The notes beneath the pieces are model-generated. The model saw only the letters and a program-made list of their open reading frames with translations. It was not told where the DNA came from and searched no databases. Below are positions 44,021-51,910 of a DNA stretch of 64,000 nucleotides, piece by piece. Position 1 is the first letter of the stretch. The number at the start of each line of letters is the position of its first letter. The DNA comes from Streptomyces sp. BK208 (GTDB lineage Bacteria > Actinomycetota > Actinomycetes > Streptomycetales > Streptomycetaceae): NCBI RefSeq assembly GCF_004364245.1, contig NZ_SOAV01000002.1:434001-498000 (forward strand), written 5' to 3'. Both the position numbers and the translations under genes were made by a program.

Positions 44021-46313
44021 CATCCCGGAGACCGGCCGCAGCACCCGCGTCCAGACCCGGCTCGTCGTCGTCCAGATCCTCGTCCTCTCCCTCCTCGCCA
44101 CCCTCGGCGGACGCCTCTGGTACCTCCAGATCCGCCAGGGCGACGAGTACGCCGAGGAGGCCTCCGGCAACCACGTCCAGCAGGTCGTCCAGCCCGCCAC
44201 CCGCGGCTCGATCCTGGACGCCCGCGGCGTCGCCCTCGCCGACAACGAGACCCGGCTCGTCGTCTCCGCCTCCCGCACCGACCTGCTGAAGATGAAGGAC
44301 GACGGCAAGGGCGTCCTCACCAAGCTCGCCGGCGTCCTCGGCATGCCGCCCCAGGAAGTCATCGACAAGGTCCGGCTCTGCGACGCCAAGACCCCCCAGC
44401 CCTGCTGGAACGGCTCGCCCTACCAGCCGATCCCCGTCACCGACGAGGCCACCGTCAAGCAGGCCCTGCAGATCCGCGAGCGCGCCGAGGACTTCCCCGG
44501 CATCACCGCCGAACCCATGGCCGTACGCCGCTACGCCGCCCCCGGCAAGTCCAACACCGCCCAGGTCCTCGGCTACCTCTCACCGGTCACCGACGAGGAA
44601 CTGCAGAAGGCCCAGGACACCGACTCGCCCTACCTGCGCTCCGACCAGGTCGGCCGCTCCGGCCTGGAGCGCCAGTACGACAAGGCGCTGCGCGGCAAGG
44701 CCGGCGTCACCCGCTACGAGGTCGACAACCTCGGCCGCGTCATCGGCGAGGCCGAGTCCGACGCGGGCACCCCCGGCTCCAACCTCGTCACCAGCATCGA
44801 CGCCCGCGTCCAGCGGGTCGCCGAGTACGAGCTGAACGAGGCGATGAAGGCCGCCCGCAAGGAGATGGACCGCAACACCAACCGGACCTACGAGGCCGAC
44901 TCCGGCGCGGTCGTGGTGATGGAGGCCAAGACCGGCCGGGTCGTCGCCATGGCCTCCAACCCCGACTACGACCCCAACGCCTGGGTCGGCGGCATCTCCG
45001 CCAAGGACTACAAGAAGCTCACCGGCAAGGAGTCCAACTACCCGCTGCTCAACCGCGCCATCCAGGGCCAGGCGGCCCCCGGCTCCATCTTCAAGGTCGT
45101 CTCCTCGGCCGCCGCGGTCGAGGCCGGTTACGACTTCGACGGCAACTACGACTGCTCCAGCGCCTACGACGTCGGCGGCCAGGTCTTCAAGAACTTCGAG
45201 TCGGCCAACGAAGGCATGATCACCATCGGCCGTGCCCTGGAACTCTCCTGCGACACCGTCTTCTACCGCCTGTCCCACCAGGAGTGGAAGAAGGACGGCG
45301 GGATGAACCCCAAGCACCCCAACGACTACTTCTACAAGGCCGCCCACCAGTTCGGCCTGGGCGCCGAGACCGGCGTCGACCTCCCCAACGAGGTCACCGG
45401 CCGCGTCCCCGACCGCCAGTGGAAGCAGGACTACTGGAAGGCCAACAAGGACGCCTGGTGCAAGACCGGCAAGAAGGACGGCTCCTACGTCGAGAAGATC
45501 GCGTACGAGAACTGCCTCGAAGGCAACAAGATGCGCGCCGGTGACTCCATCAACTACTCCATCGGCCAGGGCGACACCCTCGTCACCCCCATCCAGATGG
45601 CCACCATCTACGCGGCCATCTCCAACGGCGGCACCCTCTACGACCCGAGCATCGGCAAGGCCGTCGTCAGCCCCGACGGCAAGTCCGTCCGCCAGATCAA
45701 GCCCACGGCCCACGGCAAGCTGCCCATAAGCAAGACCACGCTCGCCAAGATGGACGAGGCCCTCGCCGGCGTCGCCAGCCGAGGCACCGCCGCCTGGCGC
45801 TTCGCCCAGGTCGGCTGGCCCCAGGACAAGATCCCGATGCACGCCAAGACCGGTACCGCCGAGGTCTACGGCAAGCAGACCACGTCCTGGTTCGCGACGT
45901 ACACCAAGGACTACTCGATCGTCATGACGATCTCCCAGGGCGGCACCGGCTCCGGCGCCTCGGGACCCGCCGTCCGCAACATCTACGACGCGCTGTACGG
46001 CGTCTCCGACGACGGCGACATCGACCCGAAGAGGGCCCTGCTGCCCAAGCCCCAGGCGAGCCTGCCGAAGATCAAGACGGACGGCACCATCCTCTCCCCG
46101 AAGATGCCCAAGGACGTCGTCAAGGAACTCCAGCCCGACGAGAAGGCCTCCCCGGACGAGGAGTACGCCCCCGTCGAGGAAGGGGACCAGCCGGCGACCA
46201 CCCCCAACCAGAACGGGGACAACCGCGACACCCGCCGCCACCGGCGACGCGGCGGCGCGGGACGCGGCACCCGGCGCGGCGGCAACGGCAGAAGCCGGAG
46301 GGCACGCGCATGA
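44013..46313 (+). CDS. mrdA: Penicillin-binding protein 2 (class B transpeptidase)
   Basis: A 766-residue class B PBP. One N-terminal membrane anchor (about 17-34), pedestal/dimerisation domain, then the transpeptidase with SIFK (S358, K361), SCD (412-414, the SxD form of PBP2) and KTG (612-614). It cross-links lateral or spore wall together with RodA, MreC and MreD. The C-terminal 75 residues are a disordered tail ending in an Arg/Gly-rich block (RRHRRRGGAGRGTRRGG). The start depends on the overlapping small ORF; its stop overlaps the rodA start (ATGA). Confidence 0.96.
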   Translation: MTNIPETGRSTRVQTRLVVVQILVLSLLATLGGRLWYLQIRQGDEYAEEASGNHVQQVVQPATRGSILDARGVALADNETRLVVSASRTDLLKMKDDGKGVLTKLAGVLGMPPQEVIDKVRLCDAKTPQPCWNGSPYQPIPVTDEATVKQALQIRERAEDFPGITAEPMAVRRYAAPGKSNTAQVLGYLSPVTDEELQKAQDTDSPYLRSDQVGRSGLERQYDKALRGKAGVTRYEVDNLGRVIGEAESDAGTPGSNLVTSIDARVQRVAEYELNEAMKAARKEMDRNTNRTYEADSGAVVVMEAKTGRVVAMASNPDYDPNAWVGGISAKDYKKLTGKESNYPLLNRAIQGQAAPGSIFKVVSSAAAVEAGYDFDGNYDCSSAYDVGGQVFKNFESANEGMITIGRALELSCDTVFYRLSHQEWKKDGGMNPKHPNDYFYKAAHQFGLGAETGVDLPNEVTGRVPDRQWKQDYWKANKDAWCKTGKKDGSYVEKIAYENCLEGNKMRAGDSINYSIGQGDTLVTPIQMATIYAAISNGGTLYDPSIGKAVVSPDGKSVRQIKPTAHGKLPISKTTLAKMDEALAGVASRGTAAWRFAQVGWPQDKIPMHAKTGTAEVYGKQTTSWFATYTKDYSIVMTISQGGTGSGASGPAVRNIYDALYGVSDDGDIDPKRALLPKPQASLPKIKTDGTILSPKMPKDVVKELQPDEKASPDEEYAPVEEGDQPATTPNQNGDNRDTRRHRRRGGAGRGTRRGGNGRSRRARA

Positions 46314-47506
46314 CCGGCAACAGCTTCCAGGTCTCCGGATACGGTCCCGAGAAGGCCGGCTGGACCCGTCTCTTCGCCCGGGACTCCATCGCCCGGCGGC
46401 TCGACTGGCCCATACTGCTGGCCGCCGTCGCGCTCTCCCTGATGGGCTCGCTGCTCGTCTACTCCGCGACCCGCAACCGCACCGAACTCAACCAGGGCGA
46501 CCAGTACTACTTCCTCACCCGGCACCTGCTGAACACCGGGATCGGGCTCGCCCTGATGGTCGGCGTCGTCTGGCTCGGCCACCGCGCCCTGCGCACCGCC
46601 GTCCCCGTCCTCTACGGCGCGTCCGTCTTCCTGATCCTGCTGGTGCTCACCCCGCTCGGCTCGACCATCAACGGCGCCCACTCCTGGATCAAACTCCCCG
46701 GCGGCTTCTCCCTGCAGCCCTCGGAGTTCGTGAAGATCACGATCATCCTGGGCATGGCCATGCTGCTGGCCGCGCGCGTCGACGCCGGCGACCGGCCGCA
46801 CCCCGACCACCGCACCGTGCTCCAGGCCCTGGGCCTGGCCACCGTGCCGATGCTCATCGTGATGCTCATGCCGGACCTCGGGTCGGTCATGGTCATGGTC
46901 ATCATCGTGCTCGGCATCCTGCTCGCCTCCGGCGCCAGCAACCGCTGGATCTTCGGACTGCTCGGCGCCGGCACCGCCGGGGCGCTCGCCGTGTGGCAGC
47001 TCGGCATCCTGGACGACTACCAGATCGCCCGCTTCGCCGCCTTCGCCAACCCCGCCCTCGACCCCGCGGGCGTCGGCTACAACACCAACCAGGCCCGCAT
47101 CGCCATCGGCTCCGGCGGACTCACCGGCTCAGGTCTCTTCCACGGTTCCCAGACCACCGGCCGCTTCGTCCCCGAACAGCAGACCGACTTCGTCTTCACC
47201 GTCGCGGGCGAGGAACTGGGCTTCCTCGGCGCGGGCCTCATCATCGCCCTGCTCGGCGTGATCCTCTGGCGCGCCTGCCGCATCGCCCGCAGCACCCCCG
47301 ACCTGTACGGCACGGTCGTCGCCGCCGGGATCGTCGCCTGGTTCGCCTTCCAGGCCTTCGAGAACGTCGGCATGACCCTCGGCATCATGCCGGTCACCGG
47401 CCTGCCCCTGCCCTTCGTCTCCTACGGCGGCTCCTCCATGTTCGCCGTGTGGATGGCCGTGGGCCTGCTCCAGTCGATCACCGTGCAGAGACCGATGTCG
47501 GCGTGA
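46310..47506 (+). CDS. rodA: RodA-type SEDS peptidoglycan glycosyltransferase
   Basis: A 398-residue polytopic membrane protein of the SEDS family with about ten helices, polymerising lipid II with PBP2. Characteristic GAHSWIKLPG, LQPSEFVKI, EQQTDFVFTVAGEELGF and the near-C-terminal GLPLPFVSYGGSSM are present. It starts within the pbp2 stop codon (ATGA overlap), so the two are made together. This is the equivalent of sfr in Streptomyces. Confidence 0.96.
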   Translation: MTGNSFQVSGYGPEKAGWTRLFARDSIARRLDWPILLAAVALSLMGSLLVYSATRNRTELNQGDQYYFLTRHLLNTGIGLALMVGVVWLGHRALRTAVPVLYGASVFLILLVLTPLGSTINGAHSWIKLPGGFSLQPSEFVKITIILGMAMLLAARVDAGDRPHPDHRTVLQALGLATVPMLIVMLMPDLGSVMVMVIIVLGILLASGASNRWIFGLLGAGTAGALAVWQLGILDDYQIARFAAFANPALDPAGVGYNTNQARIAIGSGGLTGSGLFHGSQTTGRFVPEQQTDFVFTVAGEELGFLGAGLIIALLGVILWRACRIARSTPDLYGTVVAAGIVAWFAFQAFENVGMTLGIMPVTGLPLPFVSYGGSSMFAVWMAVGLLQSITVQRPMSA

Positions 47507-47606
47507 CCCCGCACCGGGGGACGAGCGGGTCAAGCGGGTGAGGGGGACCGGTCCGGCCGGGTTAGGCTGGATGGTCCCCCCTGTCAGCACACAAAGGTCC
47601 CGTGAG

Positions 47607-49550
47607 ATGCCTGCCGAAGCCGCCCCGGCCGCCGAGTCCGTGTTTCCGCAGCTCGAAGCCCTGCTCCCGCATGTGCAGAAGCCGATCCAGTACGTCGGCG
47701 GAGAGCTCAACTCCACGGTCAAGGAGTGGGAGTCCTGCGACGTCCGCTGGGCCCTGATGTACCCCGACGCCTACGAGGTCGGCCTGCCCAACCAGGGCGT
47801 CATGATCCTCTACGAGGTACTCAACGAGCAGCAGGGCGTCCTCGCCGAGCGCACCTACAGCGTGTGGCCGGACCTGGAGGAGCTGATGCGGGAGCACTCC
47901 GTCCCGCAGTTCACCGTCGACAGCCACCGGCCGGTCGGCGCCTTCGACGTGTTCGGCCTCTCCTTCTCCACGGAGCTGGGCTACACCAACATGCTCACCG
48001 CCCTCGACCTGGCGGGCATCCCGCTGGAGGCGAAGGACCGCGGCATCGACGACCCGGTCGTGCTGGCCGGCGGCCACGCCGCCTTCAACCCCGAGCCGAT
48101 CGCCGACTTCATCGACTGCGCGGTCATCGGCGACGGCGAGCAGGCCGTCCTGGAAATCACCGCGATCATCCGCGCCTGGAAGGCCGAGGGCCGCCCCGGA
48201 GGCCGCGAGGAACTCCTCCTGCGCCTGTCCAGGACCGGCGGCGTCTACGTCCCCGCCTTCTACGACGTCGAGTACCTCCCCGACGGCCGCATCGCCCGCG
48301 TCGTCCCCAACCGCTCCGGCGTCCCGTGGCGGGTCAGCAAGCACACCGTCATGGACCTCGACGAGTGGCCCTACCCCAAGCAGCCCCTCGTCCCGCTCGC
48401 CGAGACCGTCCACGAGCGCATGTCGGTGGAGATCTTCCGCGGCTGCACCCGAGGCTGCCGCTTCTGCCAGGCCGGCATGATCACCCGCCCGGTGCGCGAG
48501 CGCTCCATCACCGGCATCGGCGAGATGGTCGACAAGGGCCTGAAGGCCACCGGCTTCGAAGAGGTCGGCCTCCTCTCCCTCTCCTCCGCCGACCACACCG
48601 AGATCGCCGACGTCGCCAAGGGCCTCGCCGACCGGTACGAGGAGGACAAGATCGGCCTGTCCCTCCCCTCCACCCGTGTCGACGCCTTCAACATCGACCT
48701 CGCCAACGAGCTGACCCGCAACGGCCGCCGCTCCGGCCTCACCTTCGCCCCCGAGGGCGGCTCCGAGCGCATCCGCAAGGTCATCAACAAGATGGTCTCC
48801 GAGGACGACCTCATCCGGACCGTCGCGACGGCCTACGGCAACGGCTGGCGCCAGGTGAAGCTGTACTTCATGTGCGGCCTGCCCACCGAGACCGACGACG
48901 ACGTCCTGCAGATCGCCGACATGGCCACCCGGGTCATCGCCAAGGGCCGCGAGGTCTCCGGCTCGGGCGACATCCGCTGCACGGTCTCCATCGGCGGCTT
49001 CGTCCCCAAGCCCCACACCCCCTTCCAGTGGGCCCCGCAGCTCTCCGCCGAGGAGACCGACGCCCGCCTGCAGAAGCTGCGCGACAAGATCCGCGGCGAC
49101 AAGAAGTACGGCCGCTCCATCGGCTTCCGCTACCACGACGGCAAGCCCGGCATCGTCGAGGGACTCCTCTCCCGCGGCGACCGCCGCCTCGGCGCCGTCA
49201 TCCGCGCCGTCTACGAGGACGGCGGCCGCTTCGACGGCTGGCGCGAGCACTTCTCCTACGACCGCTGGATGGCCTGCGCCGACAAGGCCCTGGAGCCGGC
49301 CGGCGTCGACGTCGACTGGTACACCACCCGCGAGCGCGGCTACGAGGAGGTCCTCCCCTGGGACCACCTGGACTCCGGCCTCGACAAGGAGTGGCTCTGG
49401 GAGGACTGGCAGGACGCCCTCGACGAGACCGAGGTCGACGACTGCCGCTGGACCCCGTGCTTCGACTGCGGCGTCTGCCCGGCGATGGACACCGAGATCC
49501 AGGTCGGCCCGACCGGCAAGAAGCTGCTGCCGCTGACCGTGGTCAAGTAG
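47607..49550 (+). CDS. TIGR03960 family B12-binding-like radical SAM protein
   Basis: A 647-residue radical SAM enzyme. The cluster-binding CxxxCxxC is CTRGCRFC in EIFRGCTRGCRFCQAGMI; an N-terminal cobalamin-like region precedes it (SFSTELGYTNM, HAAFNPEPIADF). The C-terminal part has three Cys in CFDCGVCPA, possibly a second metal site. The family is usually encoded next to a DUF2344 protein, which here lies one gene downstream. The substrate is unknown; an RNA or protein modification is plausible. Start ATG 47607 with AAAGG upstream. Confidence 0.9.
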   Translation: MPAEAAPAAESVFPQLEALLPHVQKPIQYVGGELNSTVKEWESCDVRWALMYPDAYEVGLPNQGVMILYEVLNEQQGVLAERTYSVWPDLEELMREHSVPQFTVDSHRPVGAFDVFGLSFSTELGYTNMLTALDLAGIPLEAKDRGIDDPVVLAGGHAAFNPEPIADFIDCAVIGDGEQAVLEITAIIRAWKAEGRPGGREELLLRLSRTGGVYVPAFYDVEYLPDGRIARVVPNRSGVPWRVSKHTVMDLDEWPYPKQPLVPLAETVHERMSVEIFRGCTRGCRFCQAGMITRPVRERSITGIGEMVDKGLKATGFEEVGLLSLSSADHTEIADVAKGLADRYEEDKIGLSLPSTRVDAFNIDLANELTRNGRRSGLTFAPEGGSERIRKVINKMVSEDDLIRTVATAYGNGWRQVKLYFMCGLPTETDDDVLQIADMATRVIAKGREVSGSGDIRCTVSIGGFVPKPHTPFQWAPQLSAEETDARLQKLRDKIRGDKKYGRSIGFRYHDGKPGIVEGLLSRGDRRLGAVIRAVYEDGGRFDGWREHFSYDRWMACADKALEPAGVDVDWYTTRERGYEEVLPWDHLDSGLDKEWLWEDWQDALDETEVDDCRWTPCFDCGVCPAMDTEIQVGPTGKKLLPLTVVK

Positions 49551-49561
49551 CGGTCACGTGT

Positions 49562-49596
49562 GACGCCGCGGGATCCGAATCGGGTTCCGCGGCGTC
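49562..49596 (+). terminator. Terminator-like hairpin after the radical SAM gene
   Basis: GACGCCGCGG and CCGCGGCGTC form a perfect 10-bp stem with a 15-nt loop. It ends 3 bp before the first ATG of the next frame, which bears on that gene's start. Confidence 0.75.
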
Positions 49597-49599
49597 TTC

Positions 49600-50814
49600 G
49601 TGTACATGGTGGAACTGGAGAAGGCGCCCGGCGCGGAAGCGCGGAGGGAGCCCGGGGGGCGGTCGGACGCCGAGGGGTGTCTGGCCGTGGCGGTCCGGAT
49701 TCCGGTGCGGATCGTCGTACTGGTCCTGGTCGTGCCGGTGCGTCTGGTGTGGGACGCGCTGGTCGTCGCCGGGCGGTTCCTGCGGGACGCGGTGCTGCGC
49801 CCTGCGGGGCGGGCGCTGGCGTGGCTGGCGCGGGCCGTGTTCGTGTGGCCGCTGGTCGGGCTGTGGCGGTACGTCGTCGTGCCGCTCGCCAAGGGCGCGG
49901 CCTGGCTGGGGAACGTGCTCCTCGTCGTACCGGTGGTGTGGTTGTACCGGTGGGTGCTGACGCCGGTGGGGCGCGCGCTCGCGTGGTTCTGCGGGTGGGT
50001 GGGCGCGGTGCTCGCGGCGACGGGGCGGGGGTTGTACGCCGGGGTGGTGTGGCTGGGGCGGTACCTGGTGGTGGTGCCGGTGGTGTGGTTGTACCGGTGG
50101 GTGCTGACGCCGGTGGGGCGCGCGCTCGCGTGGTTCTGCGGGTGGGTGGGCGCGGTGCTCGCGGCGACCGGGCGGGGGTTGTACGCCGGGGTGGTGTGGC
50201 TGGGGCGGTACCTGGTGGTGGTGCCGGCGGTGTGGTTGTACCGGTGGGTGCTGACGCCGGTCGGGCACGTGCTCGCGTGGTGCGGCAGGCAGGTGGTCCG
50301 GGGTGCGGGGCTGGTCGTCACCGGGGTCGGGTTCGTTCTGTACTGGACCGTGCGGGTGCTGGTGGTGCTGCCGGTCCTCGCCGTGTGGCGGTGGGTGCTC
50401 GCGCCGGCCGGCCGCGCGCTGGCGGTCGTCGGGCGGGAGGTCGCGGACGCCCTCGGGCACGCCTGGCGGATCGCCGGGTACGTCTCGCGGGCCGTCGGGC
50501 GGTTCCTCGGCACCCTCCTGCGGTGGACGGTGCTGGAACCGGTGCGGTGGGTGTACCGGAGTGTGCTGACCCCGGTGGGACACGCCGTGCGGGACGCCGT
50601 GCTCCGGCCGCTCGCCGAGGCGGCGCGCAGTGCGGGGCGGGCGGCCCGGCAGGCGCTGGCCTCGGCCCGGCTGTCCGTGCGGCAGGCCCGCGCCGACGTG
50701 CGCCGGATGCTCTTCGGAGAGCCGGTGCGGCGGCAGCCGGTGGACCGGCGGGAACCATCCGGCGCCGAGACACGTACTCTTGGTAGCAGTACGACCGCTC
50801 TCACGAAGGACTGA
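49600..50814 (+). CDS. Repeat-containing membrane protein of unknown function
   Basis: A protein of up to 404 residues built from about seven repeats of a hydrophobic unit with the signature PVxWLYRWVLTPVGRALAW. Copies 3 and 4 are a 49-residue duplication identical in protein. Each unit can be a membrane-inserted or amphipathic helix, rich in Trp, Val and Arg, so the whole looks like a repetitive membrane-lining protein. The C-terminal 90 residues are basic and helical. Start is uncertain: ATG 49600 lies 3 bp after a terminator hairpin and has no ribosome-binding site, whereas GTG 49687 has GAGGGG 9 nt upstream. I recognise no named family. Confidence 0.7.
   Translation: MYMVELEKAPGAEARREPGGRSDAEGCLAVAVRIPVRIVVLVLVVPVRLVWDALVVAGRFLRDAVLRPAGRALAWLARAVFVWPLVGLWRYVVVPLAKGAAWLGNVLLVVPVVWLYRWVLTPVGRALAWFCGWVGAVLAATGRGLYAGVVWLGRYLVVVPVVWLYRWVLTPVGRALAWFCGWVGAVLAATGRGLYAGVVWLGRYLVVVPAVWLYRWVLTPVGHVLAWCGRQVVRGAGLVVTGVGFVLYWTVRVLVVLPVLAVWRWVLAPAGRALAVVGREVADALGHAWRIAGYVSRAVGRFLGTLLRWTVLEPVRWVYRSVLTPVGHAVRDAVLRPLAEAARSAGRAARQALASARLSVRQARADVRRMLFGEPVRRQPVDRREPSGAETRTLGSSTTALTKD
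49930..50282 (+). repeat. 147-bp tandem duplication inside the membrane-protein gene
   Basis: Copy 1 at 49930-50076 and copy 2 at 50077-50223 differ at one position (about 50018 against 50167). A partial third copy runs from 50224 to about 50282. The unit is 49 codons, so the frame is kept. Confidence 0.93.
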
Positions 50815-50862
50815 ACGACACTGGGCAAGCGACAGCCCGTAGGCCCGCCGCCCGTTCCCGCG

Positions 50863-51639
50863 GTGCAGCGCATCCGACTGCGTTACACCAAGCGCGGCCG
50901 CCTCCGGTTCACCAGCCACCGTGACTTCCAGCGCGCCTTCGAGCGTGCGCTGCGCCGCGCCGAGGTGCCGATGGCGTACTCGGCGGGGTTCACCCCGCAC
51001 CCGAAGGTGTCGTACGCCAATGCCGCACCCACCGGCACGGGCAGTGAGGCGGAGTACCTGGAGATCGCCCTCACCGAGGCGCGTGACCCGGAGCGGCTGC
51101 GGTCGCTCCTCGACGAGTCGCTGCCCGCCGGGCTCGACGTCGTCGAGGCGGTCGAGGCCCGGACCTCCGGGCTCGCCGACCGGCTGACGGCCTCCGTGTG
51201 GGAGCTGCGGCTGGACGGTGTGGAGCCCGCCGAGGCGCAGAGGGCCGTCGCGGCCTTCAACGAGGCCCCGGCGGTGGAGGTCCAGCGCCGTACGAAGAAC
51301 GGTGTCCGCACCTTCGACACCCGTTCCGCCGTCGCGCACCTGGAGAGCGTCACCACGCACGGTTCACCGGCTGATAGGCCGAGCGACCGGCCTTGTGCGA
51401 TACTGCGGCTGGTTGTTCGGCACGTGACGCCTGCCGTACGACCCGACGACGTCCTGTCCGGTCTTCGCGCCGTGGCCGACCTGGCGCCGCCGGTCCCCGC
51501 AGCGGTGACCAGGCTGGCGCAGGGGCTGTTCGATGAAGAGACCGGTGCGGTGACCGACCCGCTCGCGCCCGACCGCGAGGCAGAAGCGCCCGAGCCGCAA
51601 CCGGCCGCCGCTTCCGCCGCCGCGAAGGCGCCGGCGTAA
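50863..51639 (+). CDS. DUF2344 (TIGR03936) protein, radical SAM partner
   Basis: A 258-residue protein starting MQRIRLRYTKRGRLRFTSHRD with the family motif MAYSAGFTPHPKVSYANA. It normally sits next to or fused to the TIGR03960 radical SAM protein, so it is probably its partner in the same pathway. The chosen GTG 50863 lacks a ribosome-binding site; an upstream CTG 50821 in frame, with GAAGGA about 12 nt before it, could be the true start and would add 14 residues. The C-terminal tail is acidic and Ala-rich. Confidence 0.85.
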   Translation: MQRIRLRYTKRGRLRFTSHRDFQRAFERALRRAEVPMAYSAGFTPHPKVSYANAAPTGTGSEAEYLEIALTEARDPERLRSLLDESLPAGLDVVEAVEARTSGLADRLTASVWELRLDGVEPAEAQRAVAAFNEAPAVEVQRRTKNGVRTFDTRSAVAHLESVTTHGSPADRPSDRPCAILRLVVRHVTPAVRPDDVLSGLRAVADLAPPVPAAVTRLAQGLFDEETGAVTDPLAPDREAEAPEPQPAAASAAAKAPA

Positions 51640-51910
51640 GGAAGGTTCCGCCAGGGACGAAGTCGTAGCGCCGCCCTCGAACTCGGGAGCCACCTGGGTC
51701 GGGCAGCGCACCGACCACAAGACTTTCGCCAGGCCGTGCCCGACAAGGGGTACGGAACCGGCGAGACAAGACACGGAGAGCTTCCGAGCGGCGCCCGCGC
51801 CCCGGACGGCGGCAACCGCGCACCGCGCGAGCCGCGGACGTCACCGGCGGTCGACATGTCGATGCCGGACCGGGCGCGGCGCCCGGGAGCCTGACGGGAG
51901 AAACCCCCGC

